Of a stretch of 28,551 nt of DNA, positions 1 through 6,502 are shown piece by piece. Made by a program: the position numbers and the translations under genes. Position 1 is the stretch's first letter, and every line of letters starts with the position of its first letter. The stretch is from an uncultured Actinomyces sp. (GTDB lineage Bacteria; Actinomycetota; Actinomycetes; Actinomycetales; Actinomycetaceae). The stretch lies in assembly GCA_902373545.1 (NCBI GenBank), contig CABKMZ010000022.1, positions 1-28,551 of the forward strand, in the 5' to 3' direction. Below the pieces are notes generated by a model, which was not told where the DNA came from, ran no database searches, and was given only the letters and a program-made list of their open reading frames with translations.

Positions 1-1175
1 CGTCCCCGGCTGGGGTCGACCCAACTTCTGGCGCCGCCCCCATTCCCGGGCCCGGCACCGCGCCTGTTCCCGGGCCCGGCGCCGCGCCTGTTCCCGGGCC
101 CGGTGCCGCGCCTGTTCCGGGGCCTGGTGGGGTTCCCGCCGCGGGGGTGTCCTTTACGCCGGTCTCGCCTGGCGCGCGTAAGCGCGTGAAGGTGATCGGA
201 GCGCTGGTTGGTGTTCTCGTGGTGCTGGTGATCGCCGGCGTGGTGGCGCTCAAGGTTGTCAATAGTTCGCGCACGCCCGAGGCTGAGGTGCGCAAGTATC
301 TGGATCTGCTGGCTTCTGGTCAGGCCAGTGCGGCGACGGCGATGGTTGATCCTGGCGTGAGTAACGATCAGCGTAGCTTCCTGACCGACGACGTGATGGC
401 CTCGGCGACGTCTCTGCTGGTCGTCGAGGACGTGGTCGCCGATAAGAATGACAGTTCTGATAGGCGCATGGTGACCGCCACCATGCAGGTCAACGGGGAA
501 CGCTTCACTCACTCGTTCGTCGTCACAGCAGATAAAGCGACGATGGGGGTGCTCGATAACTGGAAGATCAGGGACTCGCTGGCGGTGCCCGTGACCGTGG
601 ACGGTGACGGGATCGGTCAGTTCTCTGTCGGTGGTACCAAGGCCTCTATCGACAAGGCAAGCTTCTTCATGGAAGGGCGTTCCTTCCTCTTCTATCCGGG
701 CGCATACAATTTCACGCCCGTCGTGCCCAACGAGTACGTGGACGCGACTCCCGTGCCGGTCTCCGTGCTCGATGACGTGCGCACCGCGGGTGGCGATGGC
801 GCGAGCGACGTCACCTTTAAAGCGACCTACAACGACAAGCTCGAAGCCGCCGCTCTCGAAGCGGCTCAGGCGCTCGTTGAATCGTGTGGGACCTATCCGG
901 GCAACCAGGGCGACGACTGCTCGTCCCTCATTCAGGGAGACCACGTCACCGCTATTTCCATCAAGGAAATGCCGACATCTCTCGATTCCTACAGCTTCGA
1001 TCCAACGTCATTTTCTGGGAGCGTGACCTACACGGTCACGACAGAGGGAACGCTGTTCGCCGGAACGAGGGACGTCGGCCTGACGGTGAAGGTCGACGCG
1101 CGTTTCGATGACGACGGAATGATGATGATGACCGCCGATGGTAAGCCGGACTTTAGGGTGTCCTTCGCCTTCTAA
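1..1175 (+). CDS. Membrane-anchored exported protein, tandem paralog 1 (5' partial)
   Basis: No known function is recognised. The reading frame is open from position 3 with no start codon in keeping with a real N-terminus, so the gene begins left of the window. About 390 residues are visible. In order they are a Pro/Gly/Ala repeat (residues about 1-48), a short SFTPVSPGARKRVK linker, one transmembrane helix (IGALVGVLVVLVIAGVVAL), then an exported domain of about 300 residues starting SRTPEAEVRKYLDLLASGQA. That start resembles small NTF2-like domains such as DUF4878, but this is a weak guess. Two cysteines (SCGTYPGNQGDDC) could form an extracytoplasmic disulfide. It ends GKPDFRVSFAF, an ending shared with the next copies. 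A GTG at 147 gives a shorter frame but would discard the proline-rich part that paralogs 3 and 4 also carry, so I reject it as the start. Closest to paralog 2. Confidence 0.85.
   Translation, partial: SPAGVDPTSGAAPIPGPGTAPVPGPGAAPVPGPGAAPVPGPGGVPAAGVSFTPVSPGARKRVKVIGALVGVLVVLVIAGVVALKVVNSSRTPEAEVRKYLDLLASGQASAATAMVDPGVSNDQRSFLTDDVMASATSLLVVEDVVADKNDSSDRRMVTATMQVNGERFTHSFVVTADKATMGVLDNWKIRDSLAVPVTVDGDGIGQFSVGGTKASIDKASFFMEGRSFLFYPGAYNFTPVVPNEYVDATPVPVSVLDDVRTAGGDGASDVTFKATYNDKLEAAALEAAQALVESCGTYPGNQGDDCSSLIQGDHVTAISIKEMPTSLDSYSFDPTSFSGSVTYTVTTEGTLFAGTRDVGLTVKVDARFDDDGMMMMTADGKPDFRVSFAF
45..134 (+). repeat. 24-bp tandem coding repeat (PGPGxAPV units)
   Basis: Three near-identical 24-bp units lie at 45-68, 69-92 and 93-116, followed by a degenerate partial unit at 117-134. 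Each unit begins CCCGGGCCCGG and encodes Pro-Gly-Pro-Gly-(Thr/Ala)-Ala-Pro-Val, so copy-number change would keep the frame. It forms the proline-rich cytoplasmic tail of paralog 1. Confidence 0.9.
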
Positions 1176-1202
1176 CGTCCACTGCCTGCGCCCTATACAC
1201 GT

Positions 1203-1232
1203 GTTGCCCGTCCGCGCCTGCGGACGGGCAAC
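1203..1232 (+). terminator. GC-rich hairpin after paralog 1
   Basis: A perfect 12-bp stem pairs GTTGCCCGTCCG (1203-1214) with 1221-1232 around a 6-nt loop, 28 nt after the stop codon. No U-run follows, so it is a terminator-like hairpin of the kind common in high-GC genomes. Its stem is almost the same as the hairpin after paralog 2. Confidence 0.6.
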
Positions 1233-1256
1233 CTGCATCCGCTCCGTGATCCTTCT

Positions 1257-1285
1257 TTGACTGACCGCGTGCGCAGCATGATACT
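1257..1285 (+). promoter_or_regulatory. Predicted promoter of paralog 2
   Basis: A -35 box TTGACT (1257-1262, 5 of 6 to consensus) and a -10 box GATACT (1280-1285, 4 of 6) are separated by 17 bp. It lies just past the terminator-like hairpin and predicts a leader of about 80 nt. The leader ends in an 8-bp stem (1319-1326 with 1353-1360) that abuts the ribosome binding site AGGAG at 1361-1365. Confidence 0.55.
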
Positions 1286-1371
1286 GAGCACGCCTGAGTA
1301 GCCGGGTGACGGGACGCGCACAACGTGCCACGCGCCCGGCTGAGGATTGTCAACGTTGTGAGGAGCACACG

Positions 1372-2514
1372 ATGGGCACTGAGAAGAATCAAGCGAACAC
1401 GACACCGATACCGGAACCCTCCGCAACCCCCGCGATTCCGGCTCCGTCAACGTCCGCCGGGGGAGGCGTGGCGTCGACGCCTCCATCTGGCCGGGGCAAG
1501 AAGCGGGCGATCTTGATCGGAATCCTCGTTGGTGTCCTCGCGGTGCTGGTGATCGGCGGCGTGGTCGCGATCAAGGTTGTCAACAGTTCGCGCACGCCCG
1601 AGGCCGAGGTGCGCAAGTACCTCGATCTGCTGGCCTCCGGTCAGGCCAATGCGGCGACCGCCATGGTTGATCCCGGCGTTCCGAGCGACCAGCGTGTCTT
1701 CCTGACCGACGACGCCATGGCCTCGGCGACCTCGCTGCTGGTCGTCGAAGACGTGGTCGCCGACGCGAACGAGGACTTCCAGACCCGTCAGGTGTCGGCC
1801 ACCGTGCAGGTGAACGGGGAGAGCTTCACCCACGCCTTCACCGTGACCAAGGACAAGCCGACGATGGGCGTTCTCAATAACTGGACGGTGAAGAACTCCC
1901 TGGCTGCGCAGGTCAGCGTCGACGCGCAGGGATACACCCAGTTCACCGTCGGAGGGGTGAGTGCCGACGCTCCGCGCAAGCTTGTCTCTGGTAAGCCGGC
2001 CACGTACTTTTTCTACCCCGGCGTCTACACGTTCACGCCCGTCGCCCCGAGCGAATACGTGGATGTCAACACCAAGACCGTTGCCGTCCTTGACGGCGTC
2101 CACGGTGGAACCGCCTCCTCTGCTGATGCCGCCGACGTGTCCCTGGAAGCAACCTACAGCGACAAACTGAAGGAAGCGGCGCTCGAGTCCGCGAAGGAAT
2201 TCCTGAACTCCTGCGCCTCCATTCCGGGAAACCTGAATACTGACTGCCCGTTAGCTCTCCAAAACGACGCGGTGACCGCTATCTCCGTCAAGACGATGCC
2301 CACATCGCTGGAACCGATGCACACTGATCCGGGGGTTTTCCAAGGGCCGGTCACGTTCGAGGTTACCTACTCCGACAAGTACTCCATGTACTACATGCCG
2401 GGAACGCACGACGTTGATTCGAAGGTTGTCGTCAACGTCCAATTCAACAACGATGGGCTGCTCAAGCTCACGCCGGACGGCAAGCCTGACTTCTTCGTGA
2501 GCGCACCCCTCTAA
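1372..2514 (+). CDS. Membrane-anchored exported protein, tandem paralog 2
   Basis: 380 residues, function unknown. The start is the ATG at 1372, preceded by GTGAGGAG, the same context as paralogs 3 and 4; the in-frame start at 1306 lies upstream of this site and is rejected. Residues 1-45 are Pro/Ser/Thr/Ala-rich and end in a basic RGKKR patch, 46-68 form one transmembrane helix, and the rest is exported. The region after the membrane (NSSRTPEAEVRKYLDLLASGQA) is nearly identical to paralog 1. A cysteine pair (SCASIPGNLNTDC) and the ending GKPDFFVSAPL are family marks. It differs from copies 1, 3 and 4 in lacking the SFTPM-type linker before the membrane helix. It has its own promoter and a hairpin on each side, so it is probably a single transcription unit. 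Confidence 0.88.
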   Translation: MGTEKNQANTTPIPEPSATPAIPAPSTSAGGGVASTPPSGRGKKRAILIGILVGVLAVLVIGGVVAIKVVNSSRTPEAEVRKYLDLLASGQANAATAMVDPGVPSDQRVFLTDDAMASATSLLVVEDVVADANEDFQTRQVSATVQVNGESFTHAFTVTKDKPTMGVLNNWTVKNSLAAQVSVDAQGYTQFTVGGVSADAPRKLVSGKPATYFFYPGVYTFTPVAPSEYVDVNTKTVAVLDGVHGGTASSADAADVSLEATYSDKLKEAALESAKEFLNSCASIPGNLNTDCPLALQNDAVTAISVKTMPTSLEPMHTDPGVFQGPVTFEVTYSDKYSMYYMPGTHDVDSKVVVNVQFNNDGLLKLTPDGKPDFFVSAPL

Positions 2515-2539
2515 GGTCATCATCACACTCCGACCAGTG

Positions 2540-2572
2540 ATGTCGCCCGTCCGTGCAGCGGACGGGCGACAT
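2540..2572 (+). terminator. GC-rich hairpin after paralog 2
   Basis: A perfect 14-bp stem (2540-2553 with 2559-2572) closes a 5-nt loop, 25 nt after the stop codon. The core GTCGCCCGTCCG differs by one base from the stem after paralog 1, so the hairpin seems to have been copied with the gene. No U-run. Confidence 0.6.
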
Positions 2573-2594
2573 GCGTGTGTGCGCCGGAACCCAG

Positions 2595-2610
2595 CCCCGG
2601 CCTCGTTCCA
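2595..2610 (+). repeat. Intergenic 16-bp repeat, copy 1
   Basis: CCCCGGCCTCGTTCCA, one of five similar intergenic copies in this window (others at 6223-6238, 18283-18298, 22208-22223 and 27348-27363). Confidence 0.4.
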
Positions 2611-2632
2611 GGAGCGTGAGCCGCGTGTGGCC

Positions 2633-2661
2633 TTGAGGTGCCATGATGCTTATGGGAAAAT
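2633..2661 (+). promoter_or_regulatory. Predicted promoter of paralog 3
   Basis: TTGAGG (2633-2638), a 17-bp spacer, then GAAAAT (2656-2661). The same boxes at the same spacing stand before paralog 4, with the shared core TATGrGAAAATT. The leader of about 75 nt contains a 7-bp hairpin (2696-2702 with 2709-2715). Confidence 0.55.
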
Positions 2662-2743
2662 TGTCAGGCTTGTGCCCCTGTGGTCCGCGTCGTATCCCAG
2701 GCGTGGGAGCCTGGGTGCAGCCGTCGCACAGTGAGGAGAAACA

Positions 2744-3964
2744 ATGGATGTACACGCCGACAATGCGGATGCGCGGATGACTGTCCCGCCTCCCGCGCCA
2801 GAACACGACGCTCCCGCGGCACCGGTGCCCAGCCCTGCACCGGCGCCCGCCGCGCCCCAGGCCTGGGTGACGGGGCAGGTCCCCGTCATGGTGCCGCCCC
2901 CCGCCGAGGTCCCCCCTGCTGCGCAGGCCAACGGGGGTATCGCCTTCACGCCCATGTCAACGAAGAGCCGACGTCGCGTCAAGCGAAGCGTGATCGCTGT
3001 CGTAGCCCTCGCAGTTCTCGCAGGAGTGGGAGTGCTCAGCATCATGTTCGCGAACTGGACCCGCACGCCGGAGGCGACCGTGCGCCAGTATCTCGACTAT
3101 CTGGCCGCAGGCAAGGCCAGCGCGGCGACCGCGATGGCAGACCCGGGCCTGGCCAACGATAAGCGCGCCTTCCTCACCGACGACGTCATGGCCGCGGCCG
3201 ACGCGCGCATCGTCATCGAGGACATCGTCGCCGATACGAACGAGGACGCGAAGACACGCACGGTCACCGCCACCATGCAGCTCGACGGTGAGCGTTTCAC
3301 CTACAACTTCACCGTCTCCTCCGCGAAGCCGACGTTCGGTGTACTGAAGAACTGGAAGCTCGAGAACTCGCTGGTCATGCCCGTGCGCATCATGGGAGAG
3401 AAAGTCTCGAAGTTCTCCGTCGGTGAGGTGACGACGTCGGTGCCCGCAGGCGAGATGACCATCGGCACCGAGTTTGTGTTTTACCCGGGCATCTACACTC
3501 TCACTCCCGTCGATCTGGGCGAGTATGTTGACGCTGATCCGGTGACCCTGCGGGTGAAGCCTGAGACTGGCTCTGGCCGATCGGGGGATACCGCCCAGCG
3601 CGTCCAGCTCAAGGGAGACTATAACTCCAAGCTGACGGACGCGGCTCTGAGCGCGGCTGTCGCCCTGACGAACTCGTGCGCGACCGTCCCCGGCAACATC
3701 GATCAGGCCTGCCCGAGCTCGGTGCGAGCGACGAACCTGTCCGTCCTCCAGGTCAAGAAGGTGCCAGCCACCATGAAGAAGCGTGGCGATGACGGCAGCT
3801 TCACAGGGGAGGCAGTGTTCTCGATCCAGAGCACGTCCAGCTGGGACAAGGAACCTCATGATGTCGACTCGACGGTGACCGCAACCGTGATGCTCGATGA
3901 GAACGGGGCGATCAAAACAGACGCCTCGGGCGAGCCACAATTCAAGGTGAGCTTCGGTTACTGA
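2744..3964 (+). CDS. Membrane-anchored exported protein, tandem paralog 3
   Basis: 406 residues, function unknown. The ATG at 2744 has GTGAGGAG seven bases upstream. Residues 1 to about 66 are a proline/alanine-rich cytoplasmic segment. The linker AFTPMSTKSRRRVK supplies positive charges on the cytoplasmic side of a single transmembrane helix (about residues 82-103). The exported domain starts NWTRTPEATVRQYLDYLAAG, carries a cysteine pair (SCATVPGNIDQAC) and ends GEPQFKVSFGY. It is much closer to paralog 4 than to 1 or 2: both share SIMFANWTRTPEATVRQYLDYLAAG and the same promoter layout. This suggests two rounds of duplication. A hairpin with a T-rich tail follows. Confidence 0.88.
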   Translation: MDVHADNADARMTVPPPAPEHDAPAAPVPSPAPAPAAPQAWVTGQVPVMVPPPAEVPPAAQANGGIAFTPMSTKSRRRVKRSVIAVVALAVLAGVGVLSIMFANWTRTPEATVRQYLDYLAAGKASAATAMADPGLANDKRAFLTDDVMAAADARIVIEDIVADTNEDAKTRTVTATMQLDGERFTYNFTVSSAKPTFGVLKNWKLENSLVMPVRIMGEKVSKFSVGEVTTSVPAGEMTIGTEFVFYPGIYTLTPVDLGEYVDADPVTLRVKPETGSGRSGDTAQRVQLKGDYNSKLTDAALSAAVALTNSCATVPGNIDQACPSSVRATNLSVLQVKKVPATMKKRGDDGSFTGEAVFSIQSTSSWDKEPHDVDSTVTATVMLDENGAIKTDASGEPQFKVSFGY

Positions 3965-3970
3965 GACGCG

Positions 3971-4000
3971 AGCGGCGCGGGGTTGATGCCCCGCGCCGCT
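3971..4000 (+). terminator. Terminator hairpin after paralog 3
   Basis: A perfect 12-bp stem (AGCGGCGCGGGG at 3971-3982 with 3989-4000) closes a TTGATG loop and is followed by TCGTTTGT, a modest T-rich tail. It begins 7 nt after the stop codon. Its GGCGCGGGG arm recurs in the hairpin after paralog 4. Confidence 0.7.
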
Positions 4001-4097
4001 TCGTTTGTCCACGTGGACAGTAGGCCTCGTGACCTGCGCGAACCGCCAGGGCCCGCCGGATGTAGCCCGGGCCTTGCGCCCTCGTGGTGGACGGTGG

Positions 4098-4126
4098 TTG
4101 AGCCGAATTTTCACATATGAGAAAAT
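4098..4126 (+). promoter_or_regulatory. Predicted promoter of paralog 4
   Basis: TTGAGC (4098-4103), a 17-bp spacer and GAAAAT (4121-4126) match the boxes and spacing before paralog 3. The spacer and -10 lie inside a long palindrome. The leader of about 75 nt holds a perfect 16-bp palindrome at 4160-4175 (AACCCACCGGTGGGTT). Confidence 0.55.
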
Positions 4127-4127
4127 T
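4106..4127. promoter_or_regulatory. AT-rich palindrome overlapping the paralog 4 promoter
   Basis: AATTTTC (4106-4112) and GAAAATT (4121-4127) flank CATATG (4114-4119). The 22-bp block is palindromic except for one A/A pair. It is strikingly AT-rich for this genome and covers the spacer and -10 box, the usual place for a repressor operator. The regulator is unknown. Paralog 3 keeps only the right half. Confidence 0.45.
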
Positions 4128-4208
4128 AGTGCGTTTTTCGCCCGACAGGCACGCCAGGGAACCCACCGGTGGGTTGAGGGCGGACGCGCAGCGCAGTGAG
4201 GAGCAACG

Positions 4209-5444
4209 ATGGAAGACAATCGCGAGGACAAAGACCAGGGGAGCACGCCTCCTCCCTCTCCGGGCGAAGTGGCCCCTCCGCCGCCCGAGGCCTCAGAAGA
4301 CAGCGAGCAGACGGTATCTGGTGGCCTTCCCCCCGCCCCCGAGCCCGACGGCATCGATCTCCCGCCCACACCCGAGGCGATCCTTGAGGCTTCAGCCGCA
4401 CCCGCGCAGAGCCCGGCCGTGTCCTTCACCCCCATGTCGGACAAGAGCCGTCGGCGCGTCAAGCGGGCGATCGTCGCAATTGTCGTCCTGGCAGTGCTCG
4501 GCGGTGTGGGAGCCCTCAGCATCATGTTCGCGAATTGGACGCGCACTCCCGAGGCCACCGTGCGCCAGTACCTGGACTATCTGGCCGCCGGCAACGCAAG
4601 CGCGGCCACTGCGATGGTCGATCCTGGCCTGCCCAATGAGCAGCGGGGCTTCCTGACGAACGACGTCATGGCCTCGGCCAAGTCTCGGATTGTCGTCGAA
4701 GACGTCGTTGCCACGCCCTACGGGGGAAATAAGGTCACCACCGTCACGGCGACGATGCAGCTCGACGGAGAGCGCTTCACCTACTCCTTCGGCCTGATTG
4801 CCACAGAACCCACGTTTGGCGTGCTGAAGAACTGGAAGATGCAAAACGCCCTGATCGCGCGCGTGAACGTCACCGGCAAGAAGGTCTCGTACTTTACGGT
4901 CGGAGGCGTGAAGGGGGCGATCAATACGGGAGTAATGACCAACGGCACGGACTACATGTTCTATCCGGGCGTCTACACCTTCACAGCCGCAGACACGACC
5001 GACTACATCGATGCCGATCCCGTCACGCTGCGCGTGAAGGCGGATATGGTCTCCAATACCAAGGGGGTCGCTGCTTCTAGCGTCAAGCTGACGGGCGCGT
5101 ATAACGATGCCCTGGCCTCGGCAGCCTTGGATGCGGCCGTCGCCCTGACGAACTCCTGCGCAACCGCCACCGATAATGCCAACAAGGTATGCCCCCAGCG
5201 AATGGAGTTCATGGGTTGGACCGTACAGGAGATTAAGAGCCTGCCTACGTCTATGAAGCCCAATGGCATGGGGGAGCGCACCTATTCGGGGCAAGCGACA
5301 TTCTTGGTCGTGAATAAAACAGGACGCGACAAGAAGCCGAAGGAGTTCGAGTGCACCGTGGAGGTGGTTGTGAAGACTGACAATGCAGGCATGGTCCTCG
5401 TTGATGAGGACGGCAAACCGAAGCTCGAGGCGAAATTCGCCTGA
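4209..5444 (+). CDS. Membrane-anchored exported protein, tandem paralog 4
   Basis: 411 residues, function unknown. The start at 4209 follows GTGAGGAG. Residues 1 to about 70 are acidic and proline-rich (EDNREDKDQ, then PPPPE-type runs). The linker SFTPMSDKSRRRVK precedes one transmembrane helix (about residues 85-107). The exported domain keeps the TRTPEATVRQYLDYLAAG opening and a cysteine pair (SCATATDNANKVC). It ends GKPKLEAKFA, the most diverged C-terminus of the four. It is the last copy in the array; a terminator-like hairpin and then a TetR gene follow. The acidic tail differs from the Gly/Pro tail of copy 1, so the cytoplasmic tails evolve faster than the exported domains. Confidence 0.88.
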   Translation: MEDNREDKDQGSTPPPSPGEVAPPPPEASEDSEQTVSGGLPPAPEPDGIDLPPTPEAILEASAAPAQSPAVSFTPMSDKSRRRVKRAIVAIVVLAVLGGVGALSIMFANWTRTPEATVRQYLDYLAAGNASAATAMVDPGLPNEQRGFLTNDVMASAKSRIVVEDVVATPYGGNKVTTVTATMQLDGERFTYSFGLIATEPTFGVLKNWKMQNALIARVNVTGKKVSYFTVGGVKGAINTGVMTNGTDYMFYPGVYTFTAADTTDYIDADPVTLRVKADMVSNTKGVAASSVKLTGAYNDALASAALDAAVALTNSCATATDNANKVCPQRMEFMGWTVQEIKSLPTSMKPNGMGERTYSGQATFLVVNKTGRDKKPKEFECTVEVVVKTDNAGMVLVDEDGKPKLEAKFA

Positions 5445-5455
5445 TGATGCGCGAA

Positions 5456-5481
5456 CGGCGCGGGGCGGGAGCCTCGCGCCG
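5456..5481 (+). terminator. GC-rich hairpin after paralog 4
   Basis: A 10-bp stem with one G-T pair (5456-5465 with 5472-5481) and a 6-nt loop lies 11 nt after the stop codon. A few Ts follow (CTATTGTGCG). Its arm resembles that of the hairpin after paralog 3. Confidence 0.55.
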
Positions 5482-5509
5482 CGCTATTGTGCGCTAATTT
5501 TCCAAAGTG

Positions 5510-5538
5510 GTGGCAAGCGCACGCGGGCACGCTATGAT
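5510..5538 (+). promoter_or_regulatory. Predicted promoter of the TetR gene
   Basis: GTGGCA (5510-5515, 4 of 6 to TTGACA), a 17-bp spacer and TATGAT (5533-5538, 5 of 6 to TATAAT). The predicted start of transcription leaves a leader of about 37 nt. Confidence 0.45.
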
Positions 5539-5581
5539 GGGTTGTTGGTAACTCTGTCACAGCGAGAGCGGAGCAGTCCCG

Positions 5582-6226
5582 ATGAGCAATGACGCGCAGG
5601 CAACGAGTACACGTCGGCCCGGCCGCCCGAAGGCTGGCAGTGAGGATAAGAAAGCGCGGATTCTTGCTGAGGCGTTGACCCTTTTCTCGACCCGGGGCTA
5701 CGTGGCCACCTCTCTGGCGGACATTGCCCGGGCCTCGGACATTTCCAAAGCGGGACTGCTGCACCATTATTCCTCCAAGGATCAGCTGCTGGCTGCCGTC
5801 CTGGAGGAGCGCGACCGGCGCACGTTGAGTCGACTTCCCGGGGGTGATGCGAGCGCGGAGGCTGCGCTCGACGCGTGGGTGGAGATGGTCGCGCATAACC
5901 AGCGTCATCCTGACGGGGTTGCCCTGTACACGGCGATGTCGGCGGCGGTTATCGATGCTGATCATCAGGCCCATCCGTGGTTCCGTGAGCACCTGTTGGG
6001 GGCGATTTCGTATCTGGTGGATGCGCTTGAGCGGGGGAAGGCGATGGGCGAGGTGCGTCCCGGCGCTCCGAGCGAGAAGATTGCCCGCAAGTTGGTGGGG
6101 TTGTCCGACGGCTTGCAGGTCCAGTGGTTGTGTTCGCGTGCGGACGGTGGGGCGGATGTTGATATGCGCGAGGTGATGGCCGGGATGGTCGCTGACGTGA
6201 AGGATCGCTGGCTCATTCGTCCGTGA
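5582..6226 (+). CDS. TetR/AcrR family transcriptional regulator
   Basis: 214 residues, normal for TetR one-component regulators. Residues about 24-72 are the N-terminal helix-turn-helix: KARILAEALTLFSTRGY, then TSLADIARASDISKAGLLHHYSSKDQL. An ARRPGRPK-like basic arm (TRRPGRPKAG) precedes it. The remaining residues form the helical ligand-binding and dimer domain; I cannot read the ligand from it. The ATG at 5582 has CGGAG at 5569-5573, 8 nt away. It sits between the paralog array and putA, all on the same strand. TetR proteins usually repress their own or a neighbouring gene, so putA or the paralog genes are candidate targets, but nothing in the sequence proves either. Confidence 0.93.
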   Translation: MSNDAQATSTRRPGRPKAGSEDKKARILAEALTLFSTRGYVATSLADIARASDISKAGLLHHYSSKDQLLAAVLEERDRRTLSRLPGGDASAEAALDAWVEMVAHNQRHPDGVALYTAMSAAVIDADHQAHPWFREHLLGAISYLVDALERGKAMGEVRPGAPSEKIARKLVGLSDGLQVQWLCSRADGGADVDMREVMAGMVADVKDRWLIRP

Positions 6227-6238
6227 ACGAGGCCGGGG
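6223..6238 (-). repeat. Intergenic 16-bp repeat, copy 2
   Basis: Read on the minus strand it is CCCCGGCCTCGTTCAC, one of five similar copies in the window. It overlaps the last bases of the TetR stop codon. Confidence 0.4.
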
Positions 6239-6376
6239 TTGCCGACGTGGAGAGAAGCCCGCAAGCAGTGAAGTGCATCACAGCGTTGGGGTGTTAGTGA
6301 GGATTGCTAGCGGTTTGGGGCTTAGGTCCCTTGTTTGTGTCGCTCCGTGCGCGCTTCCTGCCGCTCCAGATAGGGG

Positions 6377-6408
6377 GCATGCGGGTTAGGATAGACAAAC
6401 CAGCATGC
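6377..6408. promoter_or_regulatory. Inverted repeat upstream of putA (site 1)
   Basis: GCATGCGGGTT (6377-6387) and AACCAGCATGC (6398-6408) form arms that match at 10 of 11 positions around a 10-bp spacer. This is the shape of a dimeric repressor operator. It could bind the adjacent TetR protein or a proline-responsive regulator; which one is unknown. Confidence 0.4.
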
Positions 6409-6430
6409 TTCACAATGTCGGGAGTCTGGC

Positions 6431-6462
6431 GACACGTGCCCAGGGTTGATCAAGCACGTGAC
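6431..6462. promoter_or_regulatory. Inverted repeat upstream of putA (site 2)
   Basis: GACACGTGC (6431-6439) and GCACGTGAC (6454-6462) match at 8 of 9 arm positions, each containing the palindrome CACGTG. The centre is 54 bp from that of site 1 and about 56 bp before the putA start. Confidence 0.35.
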
Positions 6463-6502
6463 ACGGATGATCCGACGCCTACTCACGCCTGGAGGACTAC
6501 GT

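Noticed and set aside
45..134. Short repeats as a CRISPR array
   Set aside because: Units are directly adjacent with no spacers and are in frame with a protein.
2957..4558. 533-codon antisense frame across paralogs 3 and 4
   Set aside because: It spans two genes and their promoter region in reverse; no domain or ribosome site.
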